Shown piece by piece: positions 43,216 to 54,714 of a stretch of 64,000 nt of DNA. Every line of letters starts with the position of its first letter. Positions within the stretch are counted from its first letter, which is position 1. Position numbers and translations under genes: made by a program. The notes below the pieces were generated by a model, which was not told the DNA's origin, searched no databases, and saw nothing but the letters and a program-made list of their open reading frames with translations. The stretch is from assembly GCA_008973525.1 (NCBI GenBank), contig WACJ01000519.1, positions 1 to 64,000 on the forward strand, given 5' to 3'. This stretch comes from Stenopsyche tienmushanensis. Its lineage: Eukaryota; Arthropoda; Insecta; Trichoptera; Stenopsychidae.

Positions 43216-43874
43216 TATAACTACGAATCACATCAAAGTATTATAGTATATAAGTATTCATCCGCAGCGACGGAAATAAATCATTTGTCGGGAAATCGGG
43301 AATTTTGCGAGTTTTAGTCCGTAAGGAATTTTATCAGTCACGTTGATGGTGTTATAGGAAAATGGGAGCAAAAATGGTTTCAAAATAATATTTGAATTTT
43401 TAGTGTTTTATTTATCTATTTTTGAATTGCATCTTTTCTTAAATAAATAAAATTCTATTTACTCAATGGGTCAATGGAAGGCTTTTGTGCTGTCTAAGAA
43501 ACATGCACCAAAAACTCGATTTATAGTCGATTAATTGTACATATACAAGTTTAAATTGTATATTCAATATATTTTTATATTTTAAATGTACGTCACCCAA
43601 ATAGGAAAGTTGCTTCTTTCAATTTAAACGAAAGCTGCTTTAGTTGCTGCGACACAATTGAAAATGGAAATATAATGCGCTTATGAAAAATTGCTTTTCT
43701 CTGTTTTTCTTTGATGCACTCTTGCCTTTCTATTGTTCCTCAAATCGAAAAGCCTTATTCCTTTAATAGACTCTTTATTTCTTATTTCTCCAACGAAACG
43801 GCCTTTATGAAGTATTTGCCATTATTTGAGAAATCCATAAACCTATACTAATAAATGTTTTTTTTTAATTCCAG

Positions 43875-43922
43875 GTAAGCATCGCACATCATAACTTGGC
43901 CGTAGTTAATTTGCATCAAAAC
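43875..43922 (+). other. Candidate 48-base micro-exon
   Basis: A T-rich tract ending AATTCCAG (43867-43874) is followed by 48 bases and then a consensus donor GTAAGT at 43923-43928. Only one of three frames is open, giving VSIAHHNLAVVNLHQN; the other two hit TAA. The length is a multiple of three. The sequence fits a small frame-preserving cassette exon in a long intron, but I do not recognise the peptide. No neighbouring exon was identified. Confidence 0.35.
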
Positions 43923-43929
43923 GTAAGTT

Positions 43930-45055
43930 CATCATATCTTTATATGATATTTTACGAGGGATGAATTCTCTGATGTGAGCAAGATTTTCTCATTTATTTA
44001 CTGTGTATTCTGTCGCAAATTTCGGGTGGATGTATTAGCGGTAATGGAATTTTCTCGGGATTGGCTTTTCGTTTGCATTCGGCCTTAGTGGACCATTTAC
44101 AGCGACCAATGTCGCATGTATTTTTTTTATTTATTTGACGTACGAGTGTCCTGAGAGACATTCTTCCCGTGTCCAATTTCTCAACAAAGACTCCCATAAT
44201 GGTGGGCCATTGTGCTCACCGCAGAGAAGTTTGTACGCTATTTTTTAGCTGGTTCGAAAGGCACAGAAAGAGTGGCCTGAATAGGAAGTAAGCATCTGAA
44301 AAATACGTCTCTGCCTTCGAAATACCGCCACTAATGCGAATCCCGAAAATAGGAGAAACATCTTTCAGACCTGTCGGGAAATTTCTGTCCGGGAATGCTA
44401 TCGTGCCTTTCATCGCAAACCCGCTGGATGAATTGACGAAACCTGCAAAAAGGGTGAAATGCGAATTTATGATGGTTTCTATTCAATTTCTTCCTAATAA
44501 TTTTATTTTTACGCGCGCCTCTTTGAAAGAAGGCTTTTATTGCTGAGAAGATAAGGGTCGAAAGTATTGCACCATCGAAAATGTTTTAAAATCACATTAT
44601 AGTCATTGGTTTGTCATAAAATTTCAACTTCTATGTAGATATTTTCTTATAATTTAGTATTTGATCATCAGCTTCAAAGGGTCTTTATTAATTGTATACA
44701 AATCAATACATTTATACAGCAGACAATCTATGTTACAAGGCTTTCATATACAGAAGTTATAAGGCATAGAATAAGCAAATCGTTGTAAATGAAGGTCGGA
44801 ATACATCAAGTCTCAGTATTAAGCCAATTCCTATTAATATTTAACATGAATATAGAGCATCTGACTGAGAATATATGATTCATGTAACATTGTATACGCA
44901 TATGATGTCATGTATAACTTCAAGATTTACAACAAAAAAATGGAAAAATAAACCAATGGAGACTAAAGTAGAAGGATAATTGATTTCTTATCGATATAAA
45001 TAAAATAAAGATATTGAGCTTATTACGTTTTTTACCAGATATTTATTGACATTTT
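43930..45055. other. No gene seen
   Basis: Frames at 43994-44546 on both strands are under 75 codons and unrecognised. Confidence 0.4.
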
Positions 45056-45089
45056 CAGAAAATATAAAAAAAATTAAATGAAAAAAGTT

Positions 45090-45155
45090 ACGGGCTGGTA
45101 AAGTGTAAGAGGTAAAAAAAAGGCATGTTCTAGTTGACATAATTTCAACCCTTAA
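45090..45155 (+). repeat. Dispersed repeat family E, copy 2
   Basis: GGCATGTTCTAGTTGACATA then ATTTCAACCCTT matches 30541-30605 in the same orientation and 55140-55180 inverted. Confidence 0.5.
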
Positions 45156-45269
45156 GCCCAATATCCCCGATTATTTACTAGTAAGGAGGTAAATGAGTGA
45201 GCTTCTGGTATGTTTATCAGCATTTTACTAGTAAGTTTCTGAACTAGCTGTTGAGAATAATTATGGTGC

Positions 45270-45672
45270 TGTTACATAAAAGCGGGGGCGCTCTCGAGAC
45301 AGAGTCCCTGGGCAGCTCCCCGCTCCCACGTGCTCGTCGGGATAGCCGGGCTAACGCACGAGTCCGTTCTTCTTTCGGATCATGTGTAGCCGAATGGATG
45401 GGGATGGACGAGCGTCGAACAGAAATAATATTTTCTAGATGACTCTTTATTCACACGAAAGAGAGAGATCTGGCTACGGGAAGGACGTCTTCCCGCATCC
45501 AAGGCTAACCGATGACTCTTCTCAACTCCCGCCTCTTACGTGTCATCACACAACCAGCAATGGTGCACTCATAAGAAGCGATCGGTCGGTATTGCAAGTG
45601 CAATGTCCCCGCATCGCCATTAAAGAAGGCGCTGGTAAAATAGCACATTGCATCTAAAAAAAGATGGAAACT
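45270..45672 (-). mobile_element. Solo LTR family A (copy f)
   Basis: On the plus strand it begins TGTTACATAAAAGCGGGG, which is the LTR 3' end, followed by CCCCGCTCCCACGTGCTCGTC, GAACAGAAATAATATTTTCT, TTTATT (the polyadenylation signal inverted), the CGGGAAGGACG...CCCGCA stem, CGATCGGTCGGTATTGCAAG and TAAAATAGCACATTGCA. The LTR 5' end (TGTAGCGTGG) is missing. A mariner relic abuts at 45690. Confidence 0.8.
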
Positions 45673-45689
45673 GGTGGCACTGTCGAATT

Positions 45690-46330
45690 TTTTGGAATGA
45701 TCCCTGGTGTTTTGATTTTTGATAATGATTTGGCTTATAACAATAGCATATTTAATTTGTTTTGGTCTCAAAATGAGGATCATTTGTGGCAATAACTTCT
45801 TCATTGGAGCCAATTTTTTTTTCCCTGAGCCACTATTTTTAGGTCTGCAATTCGTGCAATTTTGCCATTGTAGCGATTTACTTTTTGCATCTTCAATTGG
45901 GGTCGTTTTTTCACAATTTCTTCCGTCAAACGCACCAATATCGCTATACAATATTCGCTATTGATGGTGGCTTTCGCCGATTGCTGTCCATTCAGTTGAC
46001 TGCCGATTTGACACCAAAGTATAGTAATGGATCCACGTTTTATCTATTGTCACACACCACATAAAAAAATCTTTTTATTGCGCTTCAATAGCTCCGAATT
46101 GAATTGTCGATTCGTTGTTGTTTTTGATCAACTGTGAGCAAACGCGGTACCCGCTTCCAAGAAAGCTTTCTCATGGACAAATGCAAAATGGTGAATACGC
46201 TGCCATGTATCCCCTATCTTACACAACTTCTATTTAGAATCGGCCAAAACTATTTCGTGAACTTATTTTGTGTTTTCTGGAACAAATGCCGAATTTTCTT
46301 GAATGATATTTTTTCCCATTAAAAAGCGCC
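45690..46330 (-). pseudogene. mariner transposase pseudogene
   Basis: On the minus strand, from about 46200 downward, the fragments are MRKLS-like and VPRLLTVDQKQQRIDNS, then KRNKKIFLCGV, then TIDKTWIHYYT and SNRQSTEWTAIGES. They match the mariner consensus through the first catalytic block (T-DETWIHHYTPESNRQS-EW). The key Asp is retained as D in TIDKTW, but the adjacent Glu is changed to Lys. Downstream sequence is frameshifted and no second catalytic motif is recognisable. It lies directly beside LTR copy f. Confidence 0.75.
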
Positions 46331-46334
46331 AACT

Positions 46335-47695
46335 ATATATCATCCTACGAACTTATTGAGTAATGTGTTAATTCAGATCTTTGTTTACTATGACTTTTTT
46401 CTTAAACTTAATCTCCAATACATTTTTATTTTTGGCGTTAATATGAAAAATATTACCTTTATCCATTTATTTTGTCAGCTTATTTTCATCAAATTTATAT
46501 TTAGACTTTTCCACACATGCTCCGAAGTAGACATTTGATTCAGCGATTCAACAAAGGACTCCGACTTCAATGCTCTATTATAAAAAGACCGCATACAAAA
46601 GACAAAACAAAGGTTCATCAGCAGAAAGCTTGCAGAGGGTGGTGATGAGCAGGGCGTGGATGCTTTTGATTTTAATGCGGTATTTCGCAAGGTAGCAGCA
46701 TCCCTTTTCCAGTCCACCCTTTCCCACCTGTCGTTACGTAATAACTACCATGTTCACACGAATGCTACAAGCCTGCTGCTGGATCCGATTTCGAAGCAGA
46801 TCTGCATAATGCCGTATAATGAAGTAGTCTGCGGCAGCTTATGTTCTTACGTCTATATGTTAAGACCCCGATACATAATTCCGCTATTAGACACGCTCAC
46901 GTCGAAAATATTATCCTCGATTTTAATAAAAGATGAAGTCCTCCAAGACAATAAGATACGATCTCTTATTGTATACTGAATCTACAGCGGACTGTCCATA
47001 CGATGAAGATAAAATCTATTCGTATTATTTTCCCCCGGGAGGCCTATTGTATGTCATATTTTTAATTGGGGGGGTTAAATAATCTATAAAAGAGATACCT
47101 TTCTATAAAAATCCCTATGTCCCTATACAGGAGCAGAACAGGACAGGTGGCTGTACAGTAGAAGTGAGCTTTTGCGTAATTGAATTAGTAATAGCAGCTG
47201 GTTACAACCTGTTGCCAGTATGATAGCTTCGGTTAAATTTGAAAATTTGTATAAATACTTTGTATAAACATGCTTTCATCAATGTTTTATTTAGTTGTAT
47301 CTTATACATTTTATACAAGAGGATCGTATTGTCTCATATTTTATGTTAACACATTAACTGCTGGGAACTCAGTCTGCTGATGCGAGCAATATTTCAACGT
47401 CGCGCGTAAAAAACGTATATTTACATAAAATGTCACAACTTTTAAAATAATCAACATATTGTACTTTTTTCGCAAGATAGTATTCAACAAGTATTCTGCC
47501 ACAAGTACAGATATTTAAAAAAATCTTATACTGATTTTAAATTACTTCTGATATTTACAAATTACATAAAATGTTTAAAAATATTGATGACTTCGACATG
47601 TGATTCAAATTTGTATATGTTCAATTCAAGTGTGAAATAATTTTAGCATCTTGTTAGCAATTAATATATGAGTTTTATTTTCGATTCATTAGCAT
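46335..47695. other. No gene seen
   Basis: The frame at 46656-46979 (107 codons) has no recognised domain. No shared repeat was detected. Confidence 0.4.
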
Positions 47696-47699
47696 TTCG

Positions 47700-47975
47700 A
47701 TGATTTGCATCCTTCTTTGCTCTTTGCTTATCTCGTATCAGTACGGCCTTTTTACATAATCCACTTCGTGACATGTTGTCGACTCATCACATCACTACCA
47801 TAAACATCCACATGCTTTCGATGTCTAAAAACGGAGATGGCGGAAGCGCGCGACGTCTTCTCCATCGGAAGAATTTTCTATGACTAAACAAAATGGCCGA
47901 CAAATACGCGAGACCAAACAAATTGAACGTTAGGATCCCCCTATACGCTAAGTGTGAAAACATTGAAATAAAAAT
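47700..47975 (-). pseudogene. mariner N-terminal fragment with 5' UTR
   Basis: The minus strand below 47823 reads HRKHVDVYGSDVMSRQHVTK then WIM, a stop, and KGRTDTR. This is the mariner N-terminal helix-turn-helix (HR-LV-VYG-DVMSRQ-V-KW). Upstream (47830-47960) is non-coding sequence also found at 51413-51500 in the same plus-strand sense, so it is probably the element's 5' UTR. The transposase is truncated after about 45 residues. Confidence 0.7.
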
Positions 47976-48605
47976 AATCACAATTTTGTACCTATTGAAA
48001 CCACTCCATGAATTTGATTAATCGTTGTAAATGGTGCTAAATTTAATAAATAAGTTATTTAATCTACTGATAGATATAAATCTTCCAGCAAGAGGTGATG
48101 AATCTCAGGGAATCCGATAAATTCCCTGTTTACAAGTCCTTTTCTTTTCCGTATCAATTGTCTTCGTTGTTCGGATGCATCACTCTTGGTGTCTTACAAA
48201 TCTTCCTTTTATTCCACACGAGCTCGTATTGTAGTGTCATATTGGATAGAAGAAAGGTGGCCGAACAAATATTTACATTCGGATCTGACCATCCCTTATT
48301 CTGAACCAATTGAATTCTGTGGGAGCTTTGCTTTTTTGCGTATAAATATATCATGGAACTGGAAATTAATCTCGTTTTTCTTTGTAATAATATATTTAGT
48401 TTATCTATATAATAAAAGGGCTCCAAACTATTAATTATGGATAAACAAGCTTAATTGACAGTTAATTAATGTTGGATGTGATTCCATAAATCACGTTTGC
48501 TTTTTACTTTTTTTGCTTTCATTATCTAAAAAATATGCGTGTGATTCTTACATGGTAAGATAAACTTCTTATCTCCTTAAAAAAATTATTTTTTAATAGA
48601 AATTG

Positions 48606-48685
48606 GTAGCTAAAACATTAAGCTATGTTTGTGTAATATATAATAAAATATGCACGCTTCTGGTGTAGTAGTTGTCTTATGTACA
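48606..48685 (-). repeat. Dispersed repeat family L, copy 4
   Basis: GTTTGTGTAATATATAATAA with AATATGCACGCTTCTGG matches 21990-22040. Confidence 0.55.
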
Positions 48686-48721
48686 CGCAATAGAAAAGGC
48701 ACATTGCATGTGCGTAGCACA

Positions 48722-49035
48722 TAAAAATGAATTGGGTTTTGTTCATTCGAAATGCGCTGCCATACCATTCATCGGATTGCGATAAAACTTCGTCCACTTG
48801 TTGCTAAAGAATTCGCGAGTAACATATGCATAGTCTAATATATAAAAAATCAACGTTTGTTTGTCCGTATTTGATGCGCTGCCATACCGTTCAATCGATT
48901 GCGATAAAACTTTGCCAACTTATTGTTTCCACTTTTACAAAAAATATAGGTATAGTATAGTTAACTTACAATAGATCTTATATATAAAAAATCAATATTT
49001 GCATGTTTGTCCATATTTATAATAAAACCAACAAA
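48722..49035 (+). repeat. 122-bp repeat dimer, family B (copy 3)
   Basis: ATGCGCTGCCATACC occurs at 48752 and again at 48874, giving a 122-base period. Each unit continues with TTCA(A)TCG-ATTGCGATAAAACTT. It starts AAAAATGAATTGGGTTTTG. A third, weaker unit trails off near 49030. Confidence 0.8.
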
Positions 49036-49039
49036 ATAA

Positions 49040-50440
49040 AATAAATTTCATTATTTCTATCATTCCTAATTAAACAAGATAAATAATATCATTGTTGAAT
49101 TTTTAAATAGCGCTAAGACAAAATTATTAAATTTGCCATTCGCATTATTATGTTAATATAAAATATGTGTTTCCTGAACCGTGTCTCGATACAAAATAAC
49201 TTTTTGATACAAATTTTTGATTGCTTTTCAGTTCTTTAATATTAGATTATATTCGGAATTTTTTGCAAAAAATATATTATTTGAGGGCGACGAAGGCTCT
49301 ATGTATGACACAATCGATTTAACCCGCAATGCACTTAACTGACTGTCGCTTATCTTCTCTAGAGAGACGTTTCTTTGTTCGGTACATTCGAAACTCCTAA
49401 TACAAGAATCCTTTTCGTCAAAGAGGATTACTTTATATACGTACCGACTTCGATAAACGAACATCGGGTCTTACAAAAGAATAAGAAGACTAAGAGTCTA
49501 TCCTTTGTTTCTCTTTTACGTATTCTTTTTATCATTCTGCGTATGCTCCGCGATATAAACTGCGGAGCGATTTTCTACGATCGTGTCGAATTTGAATTTA
49601 AATTTCGCTCGAATTTATTCTACTTTTTTTCCCCGAGACGTATGACGATGATTCTTTATTCATGCCTAATCCACTCTTTGGGAAATTCGTTCGAAAATCC
49701 GTTCCAGGAGCTGTCTCGAACCGAAAAGTTACGACTCCCCGGGAAAATTTCCTGAGACCGCCGAGCTTCGAGAGTTGTTCGCGTGAAACAAGAGTCTGCG
49801 GACTCGTACAAAGTTACGTGAAATGAAAATTTTACGGTATCTTATAAATTACGAGGGAAAATTTTGTGGAAATTTGCCATTACCCAACGGCTATTATTCG
49901 CGTCAAAACGACACAATTGTAATCTAATTCCGAGTAAAATACCATTTCCATTCTAAGCGTTTAATTTGTTTAAGTGCCGAGACGCTGGAATAATATCATA
50001 TTTTGCTTATGGCTTTAAATTTTTTGATTTTCGCATTACGCTTAATATGGAAATTTTCATCTGCGTATTAAGAATTTGAATTTTCGCGATGCGAATAAAG
50101 ATGCTGGAATCTTTTTAAATTCGAGCGAAATGCAATTTTATAAATGGAAAACGTTGACAGTAAACAAAAGCGGTGGACGACTTTTTAGGGGTTGTTTTTT
50201 TTAAACTTCAGCATTTCAGGACGATATTGTTTCGTTTTTTGAACGTAGACAATTTTAAATTTATTCCAACATTCACGTCGCTTATTTTAAAATTTAAAAA
50301 GTATTTGTGATAAAAAATATTTTATTGACAGTATTTCAACATTGATGTATTCAAAAAGAAGACTTAATGCTTGAAAACTTTGAAATAAACCTCCGCCTTC
50401 GTTTGTAAATTTTGTACCATTTTAAATTTAATCTTATATT
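49040..50440. other. No gene seen
   Basis: The frame at 49375-49755 (126 codons) is rich in Phe, Leu and Arg and has no recognised domain. Its second half lies in a more GC-balanced stretch. Confidence 0.35.
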
Positions 50441-50442
50441 TA

Positions 50443-50690
50443 AAAATGAATTCTTGTTTGTTCGTACGAAATGCGCTGCCATACCGTTCATCGGATTGCA
50501 ATAAAACTTCGTCCACTTATTCCTAAGGATTTCGCGGGTAACATAGGCATTGTTTAATATATATAAAAATAGTATTTGTTCGTTCGTATTTAATGCGCTG
50601 CCTTACCGAACATCTGATTGCAATAAAACTTTGTCAACTCATTGTTTACACTTGTGGGAATAACATAGGCATAGTAAAAATACATGATTG
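50443..50690 (+). repeat. 122-bp repeat dimer, family B (copy 4)
   Basis: AAAAATGAATTCTTGTTTG, AAATGCGCTGCCATACCGTT and ATCGGATTGCAATAAAACTT, then a second unit with ATGCGCTGCCTTACCG at 50593. Confidence 0.75.
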
Positions 50691-50694
50691 TCAA

Positions 50695-51005
50695 GTTGAG
50701 ATCGGACAGACAGCGACTTAGTGGTATGTTGGACTCTCAACCGCAGAGTCCATGCCTGATTTCAGACTACGTGCACCCGAAGGTGCGTTGGATGAGGAAG
50801 GAAAAGTTTATGCTAAAAGCAAATGAATTTTTGCGCAAGGTCACTGCCATCACGAATCCAACCACAGTTTGAAGGGGGCTACAGCAGATGATAGATCCAT
50901 TCCCATGGTACTCGTATTGGTTCGGTCATTTGTAGTACCTAGCCATGGAAACGAGTTGCTGTTCAACAGCTATAGCCGTTCTCCTCTGTATGTACTAGGA
51001 TGTTG
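50695..51005. other. Unassigned stretch between repeat B and the LINE tail
   Basis: A 62-codon frame (50684-50872) ends just before an unrecognised stretch. It may belong to the 5' side of the R1-group LINE tail that follows, but I cannot support that from motifs. Confidence 0.3.
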
Positions 51006-51009
51006 AAGA

Positions 51010-51175
51010 TAGTGATGTCACCTTTTGAACAGAGTCCTCCTGCTCCTTCTGTAATCAACAGTTCCACATTCCAATTTACGGGTACACAGCACAGGGTAAG
51101 CTGCGCAACTAACTCATGTTAGCTGGACAACTCCTGCAGCATTTGACGAGCAAACCGACGAGGTTGTTTTCGCCC
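51010..51175 (+). mobile_element. R1-group LINE 3' UTR fragment
   Basis: The reverse complement reads AACCTCGTCGGTTTGCTCG, GCTAACATGAGTTAG and GTACCCGTAAATTGGAA, matching 61480-61600. Relative to that element this copy is on the plus strand. It directly abuts mariner sequence at 51180. Confidence 0.65.
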
Positions 51176-51179
51176 ACCT

Positions 51180-51510
51180 CTACCCCAGGGATTCACTACA
51201 ACACGAAAACACTACACCACAAGAAGCTGTGTGCGAGATGAGTGCCCAGAATGCTGTCACCGGAGCACCGTTAAATTTGTGTGACTGCTGTCCATGAATT
51301 TTCGAATCATTTTGCACAGGCAAAATAAGCTTTTCTAGACTCTATCTTAACTGGGGATGAGACGTGGTTGTGTCACTACACCTCAGAATCCAAAAAGAGG
51401 TGCGGGAATGCAGACGACCTCTCCATCGGAAGAATTTACTTTGATTAAACAAAATGGCCGACGAACACACGGGACCAATCAAACTGACCGTTAAGATCCT
51501 CTACATTTAT
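51180..51510 (+). pseudogene. mariner transposase pseudogene, rearranged
   Basis: From 51210 the frame reads HHKKLCAR, a stop, VPRMLSPEHR-type sequence, then ICVTAVHEFSNHFAQAK, then LTGDETWLCHYTSESKKRSG. The TGDETW block contains the first catalytic Asp and is intact. Immediately after it (51413-51500) comes sequence matching the mariner 5' UTR of the 47700 copy in inverted orientation, so the rest of the transposase has been replaced by a rearrangement. Confidence 0.75.
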
Positions 51511-51514
51511 AACA

Positions 51515-52750
51515 GTTTTTGACATCTTTAAATAAATGTCTGGTATCTACAAGACTGAAACAATGTTGTAGCTGCTTATAATAAATATTATATGTACTTA
51601 ATATTGCAATACTTTGAAAGTTGTACTACTTGTAATCAATTTCCCGCGCTACTAATTTAGCCACGTTTACTGAAACTCTAGCCACTTTGTATCGAAAGTA
51701 GACTATGCTTATTTAACAATAATTAATGTAAACTATCTGTAGATAAAAAAACAGCTTTGTACATTTTAATTTAATGCCGGTATGTACAATTATAAAGTTT
51801 TTGAAAATTGCTATTAATGTCCGCAACGTCTTATTTAAATAACATTATCCTTACTTAACAATGTATAGATTATGGAAATATTTCTGATAACAGATGTGGC
51901 ATATTAAGAATAATTATGCAATATTATCATTTTACAATTTTTAAAAAATGCCATAAAATACCCTAATATTTGTTTTGATATTTAACAAGATATGTTGCTA
52001 TTGATGTCGTATATTGCTTTTGATATTTTCTAAATATTTCATGTATACAATATAAATGATCCCAAATTGATTGAGAAAGTGATTATTACGCATAAGATTA
52101 GATTTATAAATCAAGATAACAGATTAAATCAATTTTCAAGTGATCAAAGTATAATTTCAATTAAATCCAGGCCATTTTTTTGCTTTTAAGATCTCATTTG
52201 ATTCCGACCCACATGATAGGAAATCTACGTTTAGTTGGGCTTAAAAGGCAATATCGAAGTTAATTCTCAACCATTTCCAGTTATCTTCGGTGACATTGAC
52301 TTCCTTCTCATCCATGATAGCATCTCTTTGTCTGCTGTAACCGCACTTCTTGAAAAAGTTGGCTACTGTAGATTGTTTCACTTGTCGCCATGACAAGATT
52401 GTCCCTTTAATGTTTAAAGTGCGGCTTGACATATATCAGTAAAAGAGCTTGGTATTAAGGGTGGGAGCTGTTGTATTAATATCAACTCTTTGAGGAGGGA
52501 TGAAATATCATTCTCACCACCTGTGTTGTGAGCGTTGATTACCAATGCTAATTACTTAAATATTTTCACAAAGCTTTTTAGATAATGGATCGCAAAATGT
52601 TTGTCATATCGATTGGTTGTTCATATAATATAAACAGGGCCTTTCTATCTAAGGACGATCAATTTTAAATTGTAAATAAAACGCGTTGTGAGTGAGATAT
52701 CTATTCAAGTTTTATGTTATTTCAAAGAATATTTCATGACAATAAGTATG
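51515..52750. other. No gene seen
   Basis: AT-rich. The short minus frame at 52241-52432 is unrecognised. Confidence 0.4.
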
Positions 52751-52754
52751 GTAA

Positions 52755-53045
52755 ATAACGTCCTTCTAATGTCCGCCGCGGCTTTGCTTGGTGGTACGTA
52801 TTCGGGAAGGCATTAGCTGTGTGGTACTTAGCGCCGTCTTATTGAAACTACACATCTTCGATATTTATATCATCTAGCTTAGGCTACAAAAAGTTGCTTA
52901 TCATCGATCTGTAGCGCTCACCTTTGACGCTTTTTGGCAAAACATTTCTTCAACGAAGCATTGATTTTGAAAATAAAATTTGATAATTTGCACACGATAT
53001 GGTCGCTATTACCTAACAAATTTCAAGCGTCCGTATTAAACGACG
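52755..53045 (+). repeat. Dispersed repeat family I, copy 2
   Basis: TTTGCTTGGTGGTACGTATTC and CTAACAAATTTCAAGCGTCC at the two sides match 40690-41020. Confidence 0.55.
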
Positions 53046-53121
53046 GTTAGTTATTATTTTTATTTGTTTATAAATATTTTTATGGAAATTTCTACAAACT
53101 GACAAAGGATAACTATCTTAT

Positions 53122-53684
53122 TTGAATAGAAAATTCCAAAAATCCGATGTCATTATAAACTTCTTAGTATTCCAACAGTGCAGCCTAGCGTGTAGCTTAT
53201 TTGTCACGAGTACACAGGGCTCCCTTTTTGTCGGACCTTTTCAAATAGAGGTTATCCTTCCGAAGTTTGGGGCTTGTTTTGTGAACCTTTTTGCTGCTTC
53301 GGCAAATCTTCTCGGTTCGGTCTGTGACCAAACTTCTCGCTCAGAGCAAGAAAAAAAGCTCCCTCCATTTTCATATCGCCGCAGATGTTGCCCCACAGAA
53401 GTTTCCAAAAGCTGCGTTATTTTTTCGGGGGCACCCCCTTTCCGTGTCGGCCTTTTGTGCGAGTCCTGTACCTCTGCGATCCTTAGCCTTTTATCGTCCT
53501 CCCACCCGGATCTCTTTTTACCCGTTTTATTCTCGCGAAAATTTGTCGAGGTCGTGTGTACACTCATTTGAATGCTTAATTCAAATTTAAGCAACCCGAT
53601 ACTGTTCCTTTTCAGTGAAATGTGCCACAGATTCAAAAAAAAAATCCTCAAGTCATTTTGCACCACGAGATTCAAATGAGCCAA
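53122..53684. other. GC-balanced block with overlapping 147-149 codon frames
   Basis: Open frames of 149 codons (plus, 53122-53571) and 147 codons (minus, 53241-53684) overlap. These are the longest in the window apart from a 152-codon frame antisense to the LINE at 61867. Neither shows a recognised domain, signal peptide or motif. The minus frame is basic and Arg/Lys-rich; the plus one is Cys/Phe/Ser-rich. At most one can be real. The local base composition, less AT-rich than its surroundings, reduces stop codons and can explain both. Confidence 0.25.
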
Positions 53685-53689
53685 ACAAA

Positions 53690-54190
53690 AATTTGTTCTT
53701 CACAATATTTTATTTTATTTTTTAAAAACATTCAACGCTGATTAATTGGTTCTGTATTTATTTCCACAGATATATTTTTTTAATTAATACTATAAAGACA
53801 GATGACACAACGTGTGTGTCATAGCCTGGTAGACCATTCACGATCAATCAGTAATGAACCTTAACACTGTTGATATTATCAATCTAAGATGATCCCATAC
53901 CTAATGACTTTCAACCGAATACGGACAAATTGATGTGATGCCTTTCTATTTCTTAGTATATGATTTATTTTAAAAAATGTATTCGTTTATAAAAATATAA
54001 GTGATTCTTTGTGTTCGTAAAACATGGTCGGAATTCAATTGAAACGTGACAAAAGAATAAAATAAATCCCAAATATAATGTTTTAAATGATGATTTTAAA
54101 AAATTATAATATTTTATTAGAAACTAGCCGATATCCAGCGCGTTACCGCCAGAGAAGTAGCAATTCTAAAAATATAATTTGTTGGTTTTA
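53690..54190. other. No gene seen
   Basis: AT-rich, no features. Confidence 0.4.
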
Positions 54191-54194
54191 TTAT

Positions 54195-54350
54195 AAATAT
54201 GAACAAACATTGATTTTTATATATTAAACTATGCCTATGTTACTCGCGAATTCTTTAGCAATAAGTGGACGAAGTTTTATCGCAATCCGATGAACGGTAT
54301 GGCAGCGCATTTCGAACGAACAAAACCCAATTCATTTTTATATATTAGAT
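54195..54350 (-). repeat. Family B repeat, single unit (copy 5)
   Basis: GTTACTCGCGAATTCTTTAG, TCGCAATCCGATGAACGG and CAAAACCCAATTCATTTTTA. In minus orientation it starts with the same AAAAATGAATTGGGTTTTG end as the other copies. Confidence 0.7.
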
Positions 54351-54714
54351 AAAAGCATTAAAAATTAAGCGCTATGGATCGCAATATTTGAGAATGTTCA
54401 AACGGGTACCTTTATAGCACGATCTTGCCATCGATACGAGTGTTATGATGAGACGTAAGACACCCATCTCTGTTTCTAATTCACTAATCTCCGCATTCAA
54501 TGTGCGATAATACTCTTTATTTAAAAAAATCGAGTACGTTCGCAACATATGCGGGATTCCTCAGCATACAGTTGATGCATAAATTCTTTTGAAATATCCC
54601 ACTTATCATCCAGTTTTGAATATTTTTTAATTTTTTATAGCGTTCCAACCGAAGCACAAATGACAAACATACGATACACTTGATATACTTGATACTTTAA
54701 TTGATTATGGCCTT

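Noticed and set aside
40004..50690. CRISPR-like or satellite array interpretation of the 122-bp units
   Set aside because: Units occur as dimers with a defined start at scattered sites, not as a regular array with spacers.
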